This document shows positions 15,705 through 24,506 of a stretch of DNA of 64,000 bases, piece after piece. The notes below the pieces were generated by a model. The model ran no database searches, had not been told where the DNA came from, and worked only from the letters and a program-made list of their open reading frames with translations. Where the stretch lies: NCBI RefSeq assembly GCF_051900415.1, contig NZ_JBHZGL010000005.1, forward strand, positions 201,646-265,645. Direction: 5' to 3'. This stretch comes from Frateuria_A sp051900415. GTDB lineage: Bacteria; Pseudomonadota; Gammaproteobacteria; Xanthomonadales; Rhodanobacteraceae. Every line of letters starts with the position of its first letter. Within the stretch, counting starts at the first letter, position 1. The translations under genes were made by a program, and so were the position numbers.

Positions 15705-16759
15705 GCGGGGGCGGCCATGGTGCGGAACGGCAGGCTGATCTCGACCCGGCAGTTGCCGCCGGGCGCCAGGCAGAAGTCGAACGCGTGTGCCGCGCCATAC
15801 AAACGGGCCAGCCGTTCGCGCACATTGCGCAGGCCGATCGCCGGATGCGGCTCGTCTTTCGCCGGCACCGGCACGCCGTCGTTGAACAGGTGCAACGTGA
15901 GGCGTTCGCCCGCGCGCTCGACCTGCAACCGCACCCGGCCACCCTCGGCGCGCGGCGCGATGCCGTGGCGGATCGCGTTCTCCACCAGCGGCTGCAGCAG
16001 CAGGGCCGGCACCGCGGCCTGCAGCAGCTCGGGCCCGACGCGCAGTTCCAGTGCGAGGCGCTCGCCGAGGCGAATCTTCTCGATATCCAGGTAATGCCCG
16101 GTCAGCGCCAGTTCCTCGGCCAGCGGCACCTCGTGCGCCTCGCCGCGCTCGAGCGTGGCGCGCAGCAGGTCGGCCAGCCGCGCGAGCATCCGGTTGGCGT
16201 CCGTGTTGCGCCGCTCGGCGACCAGCGTGGAGATCGCGTTGAGCGTGTTGAACAGGAAGTGCGGGTTGAGCTGGTAGCGCAGCGCGCGCAGCTCGGCGTC
16301 GCGCGCCGCGGCCTGCGCCTCGCGCACCCGCGCGCGCTCGGCCTGCAGCGCCAGCGTGTGGTCGACCACGGCGTGGATGGCGCAAAAGGCGATCAGCGCG
16401 AGCCAGCAGCCATCCAGGCTGCCGAACAGGCGCAGCCAGTCGAACCGCGGCAGCGCGTGCCAGTGCAACGCCAGCAGCTCGGCCAGCGCGTTGTTGGCCA
16501 GCGACATCAGGTAGGTCAGCGCCAGCAGCGCAAAGACCGCGAGCGGCCATGGCGCGCGCCGGCGCAGCCAGCGCTGCACGAAGGTGAGCGGCAGCGTCCA
16601 CAGCAGATAGGCCGCCGCGTACAGGACGCGGAAGGCCACGGCGTGCGCGTGGCCCACCTCCGGCAGCGCCATCACCGTCATGCACGCGACCATCGGCACG
16701 CCGGCCAGCCACGGCAGCCAGAACGGCGCGACCACCGGATCGGCGCTGGAACGGAGCAT
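15701..16759 (-). CDS. LytS/AlgZ-type sensor histidine kinase
   Basis: A 352-residue membrane kinase. About four hydrophobic helices occupy residues 10-130. The His_kinase segment LRYQLNPHFLFNTLNAIS carries the phospho-accepting histidine, and the ATPase part has PLVENAIRHG and GLRNVRERL. ATG 16759 was chosen over the in-frame ATG 16801 because GAGGGGA precedes it by about 7 nt. It overlaps the response regulator by 4 bases. Confidence 0.92.
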   Translation of the reverse strand: MLRSSADPVVAPFWLPWLAGVPMVACMTVMALPEVGHAHAVAFRVLYAAAYLLWTLPLTFVQRWLRRRAPWPLAVFALLALTYLMSLANNALAELLALHWHALPRFDWLRLFGSLDGCWLALIAFCAIHAVVDHTLALQAERARVREAQAAARDAELRALRYQLNPHFLFNTLNAISTLVAERRNTDANRMLARLADLLRATLERGEAHEVPLAEELALTGHYLDIEKIRLGERLALELRVGPELLQAAVPALLLQPLVENAIRHGIAPRAEGGRVRLQVERAGERLTLHLFNDGVPVPAKDEPHPAIGLRNVRERLARLYGAAHAFDFCLAPGGNCRVEISLPFRTMAAPA

Positions 16760-16806
16760 GCGGATTCCCCTCGAGGCGGGAGGCCCGGACGCCCCCCGCA
16801 CGCACT

Positions 16807-17304
16807 TTAGCGCGCCCGGTCCGGGTAGCTCGAGTAAGCCATCGCGCTGATCTTCCAGCCGTCGTTGGTGTGCACCAGCTGCCAGGTTTCGCTGCCGACG
16901 TTGTTACGCTTGCCATCGACCAGGAACACAAAGTCGAAGTACACCGCGGCCACGGCGCCATCGGTGTGGATGCGCACGTTCTCGAATTTCTCCTCGATCG
17001 GCTGCTTGGCGCCCGCCACGAAGCTGGCGAAATGCCGGTAGTTGTCCGGATGCACGCGCGAAAGGTCCGGCTTGCGCGCCTTGATCTGCCTGAAGGCATC
17101 CTCGCCCAGCACCTCGAACCACGAACCACCCTGGTCGACGAACAGAGCTTCCAGACCCTTCTGGTCATGCGCGACGATCGCGGTCTTGAAGCGCTCGATG
17201 AGCTGTTCGATCTGCGCCTCGTCGGGTCCGGCGGCGCGGGCCGGGCTGTTGAGGGCCAGGCCGGCGAGGCCCGCGAACAGGACGGAAAGTAGCTGCTTGT
17301 TCAT
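16807..17304 (-). CDS. Exported NTF2-like (SnoaL/DUF4440-type) protein
   Basis: A 165-residue protein with a signal peptide (LLSVLFAGLAGLALNSPARA, likely cut after ARA). The mature part matches the NTF2-like cone fold: IEQLIERFKTAIVAHDQKGLEALFVDQGG, then a central strand region, and ETWQLVHTNDGWKISAMAYSSYP at the end. No catalytic residues are predicted, and the function is unknown. It ends 47 bp before the kinase start and is divergent from the SDR gene. Confidence 0.75.
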   Translation of the reverse strand: MNKQLLSVLFAGLAGLALNSPARAAGPDEAQIEQLIERFKTAIVAHDQKGLEALFVDQGGSWFEVLGEDAFRQIKARKPDLSRVHPDNYRHFASFVAGAKQPIEEKFENVRIHTDGAVAAVYFDFVFLVDGKRNNVGSETWQLVHTNDGWKISAMAYSSYPDRAR

Positions 17305-17479
17305 GCATCGCTCCGGTGGGTGGGAGCGTCATTGGGACCCACGTGCGGACCGGGCCGCCAGCGCGCTGCGGCGGACCGTGCCCGGTGGTCGGCGAAGCGG
17401 TGCCGCCATGACCGATAGCGCGATCTTCACCCCCGCCGGCATAAGGTGGGCGACCTCATCCACTTCCGAAGGAGCCGCG

Positions 17480-18247
17480 ATGGGGCTGCAAGGCAAGGTC
17501 GCGCTGGTCACCGGCGCGGCGCAGGGCATTGGCCGCGCGATCGCGCTGCGGCTGGCGCAGGAAGGCGCGTCGGTGGTGATCGAGGACCGCGTCGCCAACG
17601 ACCGCGCCCGCGAGACCCTCGCGCAGGTGCAGGCCACCGGTGCACGCGCCTGCCTGATCGAGGGCGACGTCGCCCAGGTCGAGGCCGTCCGACAGGTGAT
17701 GACCGAGGCGGTGGCGCAGATGGGCCGGGTCGACATCCTGGTCAACAACGCGGGCGTGGAGCGGCGCGCCGGGTTCCTCGACGTCACCGAGGCCGATTAC
17801 GACCTGGTGCTGGACGTCAACCTCAAGGGCGTGTTCTTCCTCACCCAGGCGTTCGCGCGCCACGTACGCGATCGCGGCGACGGCGGGCGCATCGTCAACA
17901 TCAGCTCGGTGCACGAGGAACTGCCGTTCCCGCACTTCGCCAGCTACTGCGCCAGCAAGGGCGGCGTGAAGATGCTGATGCGCGACCTGTCGGTCGAGCT
18001 TGCCCCGCTGGGCATCACCATCAACAACATCGCGCCCGGCGCGATCAAGACACCGATCAACGCGCACCTGATGAGCGACCCGGCGCTGATGACCGCGCTC
18101 AAGCGCAACATCCCGCTGCAACGACTCGGCTCGCCCGAGGAGGTCGCCGGCGCGGTGGCCTTCCTGTGCGGCGATGACGCCAGCTACATGACCGGCAGCA
18201 CGCTGTTCATCGACGGCGGGCTGCTGTGGAACTACTCCGAGCAATGA
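17480..18247 (+). CDS. SDR-family oxidoreductase (glucose 1-dehydrogenase-like)
   Basis: A 255-residue classical SDR. The cofactor motif TGAAQGIG, the NNAG motif (ILVNNAGVERR), the catalytic serine in NISSVHE and the YCASK active site are all present. The ending STLFIDGGLLWNYSEQ resembles proteins annotated as glucose 1-dehydrogenase. A GAAGGAG ribosome site at 17468-17474 supports ATG 17480. Its stop overlaps the trehalase start by 4 bases, so oxidation of glucose released from trehalose is a reasonable but unproven role. Confidence 0.85.
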   Translation: MGLQGKVALVTGAAQGIGRAIALRLAQEGASVVIEDRVANDRARETLAQVQATGARACLIEGDVAQVEAVRQVMTEAVAQMGRVDILVNNAGVERRAGFLDVTEADYDLVLDVNLKGVFFLTQAFARHVRDRGDGGRIVNISSVHEELPFPHFASYCASKGGVKMLMRDLSVELAPLGITINNIAPGAIKTPINAHLMSDPALMTALKRNIPLQRLGSPEEVAGAVAFLCGDDASYMTGSTLFIDGGLLWNYSEQ

Positions 18248-19833
18248 CCGACCAGACCAAGCGCCAGAACGAGGAGAAGGCGGCCAGCGTCCCCAAGGCG
18301 GACACCCTCACGCCGGCGGACCGCTACCAGGAGCTGTTCATCGCGGTGCAGATGGGCTGCGTGTTCACCGACAGCAAGACCTTCGTCGACTGCGTGCCGC
18401 GCGGCGACCCGGAGGACATCCTGGAGCAGTACCGCGAGCAATGCGACGACGACGGTTTCGACCTGGCCGGTTTCGTGCACGCGAACTTCGACCCGCCGCA
18501 GGTGCACACCAGCCACTACAAGTCACCGCCGGGGCAACCGCTCAAGGCGCACATCGACAGCCTGTGGGACGTGCTCACCCGCCACCCGCGCCAGCATCCG
18601 CCGAACGCGTCGATCCTGCCGCTGCCCAACGACTACGTGGTGCCCGGCGGGCGCTTCGCCGAGCTGTACTACTGGGACTCCTACTTCACCATGCTGGGCC
18701 TGGCCGAGAGCGGCCGGCACGACCTCTTGGCGTCGATGGCGAATAACTTCGCCTACCTGATCGACACCTACGGCCACGTGCCCAACGGCAACCGCACCTA
18801 TTACCTCAGCCGCTCGCAACCGCCGGTGTTCGCGCTGATGGTGGAACTGTTCGAATCCAACGGCGTGTGCAAGGCGATCGAATACCTGCCGCGCCTGCGC
18901 AAGGAGTACAACTTCTGGATGGCCGGCGCCGAGGAGATGCGCCCGGGCGACACGCGCGGCCACTGCGTCTGCCTGGACGACGGCAGCATCCTCAACCGCT
19001 ACTGGGACGACCGCGACACGCCGCGCGAGGAGTCCTACCGCGAGGACGTGCTCACCGCGCGCAAGTCCGATCGACCGGCGCACCAGGTGTACCGCGAACT
19101 GCGCGCGGGCGCAGCCTCGGGCTGGGACTTCAGCTCGCGCTGGTGCGACGGCTCGGAGCTGTCGACCATCCGCACCACCTCGATCCTGCCGGTGGACCTC
19201 AACTGCTTCCTGTACAAGCTGGAGCGGCAGATCTGCCTGCTCAACCACGCGGTGGGCCAGCGCAAGCAGGCGGAGAAGTTCCAGCAGCGCGCCGAACTGC
19301 GCAAGCAGGGCATCGAGCGATTGCTGTGGAACGAGCAGGCCGGCGCCTTTCTCGACTACGACTTCGAGCGCGCTGCACCGCGCGAGGCACTCAACAGCGC
19401 CACCGCCGCGCCGCTGTTCATCGGCTTGGCCAGCCGCGAGCAGGCCCAACGCACCGCCCAGGCGCTGCGCGACCGCTTGTTGCGCGAGGGCGGCCTGGGC
19501 ACCAGCGAACAGGACAGCGGCCAGCAGTGGGACCAGCCCAACGGCTGGGCGCCACTGCAGTGGATGGCGATCCGCGGCATGCGCAACTACGACATCGACG
19601 CCGACGACATCGCCTGCCGCTGGCTGCGCACGGTGGGCGCGCTCTACAAGAAGGAGAGCAAGCTGGTGGAGAAGTACGTGGTCACCCACGACGGCGAGGA
19701 CGCCGAGGGTGGCGGTGGCGGCGAGTACCCGCTGCAGGACGGCTTCGGCTGGACCAACGGGGTGACGCGGCGGTTGCTGCACGAGGATCCGGGCAACGAG
19801 GCCAACGAAGCCAAGGCCGCGAGCAAGTCATAG
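18244..19833 (+). CDS. treF: Cytoplasmic trehalase (GH37)
   Basis: A 529-residue glycoside hydrolase of family 37 that splits trehalose into two glucose. Trehalase signatures PGGRFAELYYWDSYFTMLGL and QQWDQPNGWAPLQ are exact in form. The general-acid aspartate is in GWDFSSRW and the base glutamate in GGGEYPLQDGFGWTNG. There is no signal peptide, so it is a TreF-like intracellular enzyme. It is translationally coupled to the upstream SDR. A family C palindrome follows the stop at once. Confidence 0.93.
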   Translation: MTDQTKRQNEEKAASVPKADTLTPADRYQELFIAVQMGCVFTDSKTFVDCVPRGDPEDILEQYREQCDDDGFDLAGFVHANFDPPQVHTSHYKSPPGQPLKAHIDSLWDVLTRHPRQHPPNASILPLPNDYVVPGGRFAELYYWDSYFTMLGLAESGRHDLLASMANNFAYLIDTYGHVPNGNRTYYLSRSQPPVFALMVELFESNGVCKAIEYLPRLRKEYNFWMAGAEEMRPGDTRGHCVCLDDGSILNRYWDDRDTPREESYREDVLTARKSDRPAHQVYRELRAGAASGWDFSSRWCDGSELSTIRTTSILPVDLNCFLYKLERQICLLNHAVGQRKQAEKFQQRAELRKQGIERLLWNEQAGAFLDYDFERAAPREALNSATAAPLFIGLASREQAQRTAQALRDRLLREGGLGTSEQDSGQQWDQPNGWAPLQWMAIRGMRNYDIDADDIACRWLRTVGALYKKESKLVEKYVVTHDGEDAEGGGGGEYPLQDGFGWTNGVTRRLLHEDPGNEANEAKAASKS

Positions 19834-19838
19834 TGCAC

Positions 19839-19904
19839 GTAGGGTGGGCTTCAGCCCACCGTCGCCCCGCCGCAAGCGCGATGACGGGCTGAAGCCCGCC
19901 CTAC
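19839..19904. repeat. Family C palindromic repeat (copy 1)
   Basis: GTAGGGTGGGCTTCAGCCCA at 19839-19858 pairs with the GGGCTGAAGCCCGCCCTAC arm at 19886-19904. It lies 5 bp after the trehalase stop. The other copies are at 19980-20044 and 49118-49175. Confidence 0.85.
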
Positions 19905-19979
19905 CTGTCGCTCAGAGCCGTGGCCTCGAAGGGATCGTGCGCTGCCGTCTTCATCGCCAGCGAACAAGCCACGACCGCC

Positions 19980-20044
19980 GTAGGGTGGGCTTGAGCCCAC
20001 CGCCGCCCCGCCGCAGGCCTGCTGGTGGGCTGAAGCCCATCCTA
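19980..20044. repeat. Family C palindromic repeat (copy 2)
   Basis: GTAGGGTGGGCTTGAGCCCA starts at 19980; the inverted arm is at 20024-20044. It lies just beyond the stop of the minus-strand DUF72 gene, so the two copies separate convergent transcription units. The loop sequence CCGCCCCGCCGCA is shared with copy 1. Confidence 0.85.
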
Positions 20045-20049
20045 TCCGT

Positions 20050-20949
20050 TCAGAGACCTAGCTTGTGCATCAGCGTTTGCGCGTCGAAAGGCGCGTGCAC
20101 CTTGGCGTCATTGTCGAAGTAGCAGTACACGTCGCGGCGGGCACGCTTCGGCGGCGGCCGCGGGCTGGCGCGTACCGCATCGGCCGGCTCGCCACCCTGC
20201 GACCACGCGCGGATGCGCACGGCCCAGCGTTCCAGCGCCTCGTCGCTGTAGCCGCTGGTGTAGAGCTTCTCGTCGCCATGCAGGCGCAGGTACACGAAGT
20301 CGGCCGTGACGTCTTCCAGGTAGGGCCAGCGCCCGGCGGTATCGGCCACCACCAGCGCGACCTTGTGCCGGCGCAGCAGCGAGATGAACTCCTCGCAGAT
20401 GAAGCTCTCGTGGCGGATCTCCAGCGCGTGGCGCAGGCGGCGCTTGCGGTCGGGCGTCACGCTCGCGCCATGCTTCAGGCGATGGTCGTGATGGCGTGCG
20501 AGCGCGGCGGCCTGGAGCGTGTCGCGGGGCAGCGCGCCGAGGAAGTGGTCGAACAGCGCCTCGTCGAAGCGCTGGTTCGGCGGGCACTGCCACAGGATCG
20601 GCCCCAGTTTGGCGCCCAGCTCGAACAGCCCGGAGGCGAGGAAATTGGCCAGCGGCCCGTCGAAGTCGCGCAGGCGCTTGATGTGCGTGATGAAGCGCGG
20701 GCCTTTCACCGCGAACACGAAGCCGCGCGGTGTGTCGGCGTTCCAGCACGCGTAGCTCGATGGCCGCTGCAGGCTGTAGAACGAGCCGTTGAGCTCGACG
20801 CTGCGGACCTGGCGCGAGGCGTACTCGAGTTCGGCCCGCTGCGGCAGGTCCTTCGGATAGAACACGCCGCGCCAGGGCGCATAGCGCCAGCCGGAAATGC
20901 CGATGCGCAGCGCCGCCACGCGTCCCCTCCTTGCCACCGAAGCGGTCAT
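20050..20949 (-). CDS. DUF72 family protein
   Basis: A 299-residue protein with the DUF72 (YecE) TIM-barrel-like pattern: RIGISGWRYAPWRGVFYPKDLPQ at the start, VELNGSFYSLQRPSSY, GPILWQCPPNQRFD, and VYLRLHGDEKLYTSGYSDEAL. The biochemical role is not established. It lies 42 nt after the M50-HlyD gene on the same strand, so it could be carried on the same transcript, but DUF72 genes are widespread and this neighbourhood may be accidental. Confidence 0.85.
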   Translation of the reverse strand: MTASVARRGRVAALRIGISGWRYAPWRGVFYPKDLPQRAELEYASRQVRSVELNGSFYSLQRPSSYACWNADTPRGFVFAVKGPRFITHIKRLRDFDGPLANFLASGLFELGAKLGPILWQCPPNQRFDEALFDHFLGALPRDTLQAAALARHHDHRLKHGASVTPDRKRRLRHALEIRHESFICEEFISLLRRHKVALVVADTAGRWPYLEDVTADFVYLRLHGDEKLYTSGYSDEALERWAVRIRAWSQGGEPADAVRASPRPPPKRARRDVYCYFDNDAKVHAPFDAQTLMHKLGL

Positions 20950-20991
20950 GCAAGCGCAGGCGGGGTGAGTGCGCGGTGATCCGCGCGGCGG

Positions 20992-23115
20992 TCAGAAGGT
21001 GATTTCGCGCCGCACGATCGCGCCCAGCCACCGCGCGAAACGGCCGAGCAGGCTTTGCGCCTGGCCGTGGATCGCGGCCTGGCCGGAGAGTTCGCGCGGT
21101 AGCGCATGAGCCGCATCGCAATGATCCAGCCGCACGCGAAAGGTGGACTCCAGCGGCGCCAGTGTGCCGTCCGGCTGGCGCAGGCTGGCGACCGCGCCGC
21201 CGTACACGCTGGCGACATAGGGCTCGTCCAGTGCAGCCAGGTTGAGCCGGTCGATGCCGGCCACGCGGCAGTGCACCGCCGGCTGTTCCGGCAGCGCGGC
21301 GACGAACCGTGCCGCCTGGCCCGGCGCGAGCCGCGAGAGCGCCTCCTCGCCGACGAAGGCATCGCCCTTGGCGCCGCTGCCGCCGATCACGCCCAGCAAC
21401 GCTTCGCCGCCCTTGAGCCACTCGCCCGGTTGCAGGCCCGCGGCCACGTCCACCACGCGCCCGTCGAACGGTGCGCGCAGCACCAGCCGGGCGCGCTCGG
21501 CCTCGTAGCCGGCCACCGTCTGGCGGGCCGCATCCCAGCGCTTGTGCAATGCCGGCCCAAGCGCCCGCAGGTCGGCGTCGAACGGCTGCTGGCGCACCTG
21601 CCAGGCCAGTTGTGCGGCCTGCTGGCTGGCGCTGCGCAACTGGTAGTCCAGCTCCGGCGAGGCCAGCTGCGCGAGTACGTCGCCCGCCTGGACGTGCTCA
21701 CCGTCGCGCACCTTGAGCGTCAGCAGTTGCGCCGCGCGCGGCGTGTAGACGACCTGCGCCTGCGCCTGCCCCAGTACCGCCGGCGCACGCACGGTACGCT
21801 GCCAGGGCAGCAGCAGCGCCAGCACCAGCACGCTGCCGGCGATGGCCGTGCGCAGCGTCTGCCGGTTCCAGCGCAGCTCGGCGCGGCGGCGCCACCATAC
21901 CGCCAGCTCGCGGGCCATCGGCCAGGCCAGGAAGAAGCCCAGTTCCACGGCCATCAGTACGATGCCCAGCGCACGGAAGAACACATGGAACACCAGCAGC
22001 GCGATCGACAGGAACAGCACGAAGCGGTAGATCCAGGTGATCCACGCAAAGCCGATCAGGAACCGATGCAGGCGCCGCGGCAGCGATTCCGGCGGCGGGT
22101 CACCGTAGCCGAACAGGCGCTCGCGCAGCCACCAGCGACCCAGCGCAAAAGTGCGCTCATGCAGGTTGGGGACATTGAGCCAGTCGCCGAGCAGGTAGTA
22201 GCCGTCGAAGCGTGTGAACGGGCTGGCGTTGATCGCCAGGGTGACCACCCAGGTACTGGTGGCCAGCATGAACACGCCCGCGCGTAGCGGCCCCTCCGGC
22301 AGGAAGCTCCACAGCAGCGTGGCCCACGCCGCCAGCATCAGTTCGGCCAGCACGCCGGCGGCGCCGATCTGCAGGCGGGCGCGGCGCGACCTGAGCTTCC
22401 ATGCCTCGTTGGTGTCGGTGAACAGCACCGGCCACATCACCAGCAGTGCGATACCCATGGTCGGCACGCGGCAGCCGTGGCGATACGCGGTGAAGGCGTG
22501 GCCAAACTCGTGCAGCACCTTGGCGAAGGACAGCGCCAGCGCCAGTCCCAACCATCCCTGCCAACTGGTGTAGGCGTGGAAGGTATGCACGAAGCTGTCC
22601 CACTGGCGCGACACCAGGTACAGGCCCAGCAACAGCGCCGCCAGCGTGAGCCACCAGAAACCGCGGCGGTAGACGAAGGCCACCCACGGATAGGCGCGGC
22701 GCAGGAAAGCCATCGGCTGAACCAGCGGCACGCGCAGAAACAGGTAGTTCTTGAGCAGCCACATCGCCAGCCCCGGCCGGTGCGCCGCGGCGCTGGCGGC
22801 CAGGCGCGCGGTGTCCTGCGCGCCGGTGGCCTGGGTCAGGTGGTGGCCCTGCAGGAACAGCACCACCCCGGCCACGTCCTCGACGGTGACGATCGCGGTG
22901 GTGTGCGTGTTGACCGCCGCGACCACCGCCTCGGCCGTACCCAGCGACCAGTGCGAGAGGATCTCGAACGCCGCCCAGCCCAACTGGTAGAAGCGATGGG
23001 TGGCCGGGTCGTGCAACGTCCAGCAGGGCGAGCCATCCGGCGCGGGCGGCGCCGGGTTGAGCGCCAGTTCCTGCCGCAGCGGCGGCAATGGCGTGCCCGG
23101 ACGATCGGTCGACAT
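20992..23115 (-). CDS. PqqD-like/M50 metallopeptidase/HlyD fusion membrane protein
   Basis: A 707-residue protein with three parts. Residues about 20-95 resemble PqqD-type winged-helix (leader-recognition) domains: WTLHDPATHRFYQLGWAAFEIL and then VEDVAGVVLFLQGHHL. Residues about 120-430 are membrane helices with the M50 zinc motif HEFGH (202-206) and the distal ASPFTRFDGYYLLGDWLN aspartate motif. Residues about 440-700 are a HlyD-like periplasmic adaptor with a lipoyl-type segment (LKVRDGEHVQAGDVLAQL and LRAPFDGRVV). ATG 23115 lies 5 nt after the upstream stop; a GTG at 23133 is an alternative. It is the last gene of the putative export operon. Substrate recognition and cleavage of the giant protein are inferred. 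Confidence 0.88.
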   Translation of the reverse strand: MSTDRPGTPLPPLRQELALNPAPPAPDGSPCWTLHDPATHRFYQLGWAAFEILSHWSLGTAEAVVAAVNTHTTAIVTVEDVAGVVLFLQGHHLTQATGAQDTARLAASAAAHRPGLAMWLLKNYLFLRVPLVQPMAFLRRAYPWVAFVYRRGFWWLTLAALLLGLYLVSRQWDSFVHTFHAYTSWQGWLGLALALSFAKVLHEFGHAFTAYRHGCRVPTMGIALLVMWPVLFTDTNEAWKLRSRRARLQIGAAGVLAELMLAAWATLLWSFLPEGPLRAGVFMLATSTWVVTLAINASPFTRFDGYYLLGDWLNVPNLHERTFALGRWWLRERLFGYGDPPPESLPRRLHRFLIGFAWITWIYRFVLFLSIALLVFHVFFRALGIVLMAVELGFFLAWPMARELAVWWRRRAELRWNRQTLRTAIAGSVLVLALLLPWQRTVRAPAVLGQAQAQVVYTPRAAQLLTLKVRDGEHVQAGDVLAQLASPELDYQLRSASQQAAQLAWQVRQQPFDADLRALGPALHKRWDAARQTVAGYEAERARLVLRAPFDGRVVDVAAGLQPGEWLKGGEALLGVIGGSGAKGDAFVGEEALSRLAPGQAARFVAALPEQPAVHCRVAGIDRLNLAALDEPYVASVYGGAVASLRQPDGTLAPLESTFRVRLDHCDAAHALPRELSGQAAIHGQAQSLLGRFARWLGAIVRREITF

Positions 23116-23120
23116 GGGGC

Positions 23121-24452
23121 TCAGCCGATCCACTGGCGCAGCGTCGCCAACGGCCGGCGCAACAGCAGGTAGGCCAGCGGCACGCGGCCGGCATACAGCC
23201 GCGCCGTACCCATCAGGCCCAATCGCGGTGGCGTCGCGTCGTCAGTGAAATGCGCCTTGACTCGATAGGCGAGGATGCCCTCGTCGGTCGGTGCGGCCTT
23301 GTAGGCCACGCTGTCGACGATGGCGTGGTAGGCGCTGAACGGCGAGGCCTTCGGATAGAAGGTCACGTCCGCCCCGGGGGCGAGCGCGAGCTGGTCGCCC
23401 ACCGGCAGGTAGCCGGTCAGTTCGACTTTTGCCGGGTCGGCCAGCACCAGGACCTTCTCGCCCACCGCGACCGCCTTTCCGGTCCAGTCGTTGACGTCGG
23501 CGAACACCGCCACGCCGGCGCGGTCGGCCTTCACCTGCACGCGCGCGAGCTGGTCGGAGGTGTAGTCCAGGTCGACCTGCTTCTGCTTCAGGTCGCCCAG
23601 GCGCTCGGCCATCTGCAACTTGCTCTTGTCGTCGGTGACCGCCTGCTGGGCACTCTGGCGGTATTCCTCCAGCGCCGTCTCGTAGGCCTTGCGCGCGCTG
23701 GCATAGCGGCCGCGCAGCGTGGTCGCGTCCAGGTCGAACAGCAACGCGCCCTCCGCCACCGGCTGATTGGGCGCGACGGCCAGGCGGTCGATCACGCCAT
23801 CGAGCGGCGCGCGCACCACGAACGGGTCGACCGGCGTGACCTCGGCCGACGCCAGCGCCGAGAGGCGCACGGGGATAAGCCCGACCAGCAGCACGCCCAA
23901 CGCAATCTTCCACCACAGCCGGCGCGTGCGCAGCCGCGCGCGCAGCGCCCGCCACCCGCGTTCGCGCGGACGCAGCGCGAACAGGCCGTGGCCGAGCACG
24001 GCGCCCAGTTCGCCGGCCAGCTCCAGCTCCTCCTCGCGCCAGGGCTGTTCGCGCGCCAGCAACAGCACGCCTTGCGGCCCGCTGCCCGGATGCGCCAGTG
24101 GCAGGGCCAACGCATGGGCCGGCAGCCAACTGCCCCATTCGTCGGCCACCAGCGGCGCCAGCGCGGCGACATCCACCACTCGCGGTGCCGGCAGCGGCAC
24201 CAGTTCCCGGAACAGCCGCGCCAGCCACTGCACATAGGGCGCGCCCGGATCGACCTGCGGCACGCCGGAGAGCGCACCCACCCGCCGCGCATCGCCATCG
24301 AGCCACAGCGCCGCCTGGCGATACGCCAGCACGGCGCGCGTCTCGTTGACCGCGATGAAGCCCAGCTCCTCCGCGTTGGCCGCCGCGCGCACGCGCTGGC
24401 CCAGCTGGAGCAGGCCGAGCAGGCCCTGGATGGAGGCGTTGACGGTGGTCAT
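23121..24452 (-). CDS. HlyD-family adaptor with N-terminal GAF-like domain
   Basis: A 443-residue protein. Residues about 1-160 look like a cytoplasmic GAF domain (ANAEELGFIAVNETRAVLAYRQAALW, then ALALPLAHPGSGPQGVLLLAR). A single membrane helix (IALGVLLVGLIPVRLSALA) lies at about 177-197. The rest is a HlyD-type periplasmic adaptor: FVVRAPLDGVIDRLAVAPNQPVAEG lipoyl half, helical hairpin, and beta-barrel part. An adaptor joined to a sensory domain is unusual. It lies between the smaller adaptor (54 nt upstream) and the M50 fusion (5 nt downstream). Confidence 0.85.
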   Translation of the reverse strand: MTTVNASIQGLLGLLQLGQRVRAAANAEELGFIAVNETRAVLAYRQAALWLDGDARRVGALSGVPQVDPGAPYVQWLARLFRELVPLPAPRVVDVAALAPLVADEWGSWLPAHALALPLAHPGSGPQGVLLLAREQPWREEELELAGELGAVLGHGLFALRPRERGWRALRARLRTRRLWWKIALGVLLVGLIPVRLSALASAEVTPVDPFVVRAPLDGVIDRLAVAPNQPVAEGALLFDLDATTLRGRYASARKAYETALEEYRQSAQQAVTDDKSKLQMAERLGDLKQKQVDLDYTSDQLARVQVKADRAGVAVFADVNDWTGKAVAVGEKVLVLADPAKVELTGYLPVGDQLALAPGADVTFYPKASPFSAYHAIVDSVAYKAAPTDEGILAYRVKAHFTDDATPPRLGLMGTARLYAGRVPLAYLLLRRPLATLRQWIG

Positions 24453-24506
24453 GCGATCAGTCGTGATGGAAAGGCGATGAGGCTGATGCCAACGCTGCTG
24501 GCGCGA

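Noticed and set aside
20050..20949. DUF72 as a member of the export system
   Set aside because: The 42-nt spacing allows co-transcription, but the family is widespread in unrelated contexts and nothing in the protein points to secretion.
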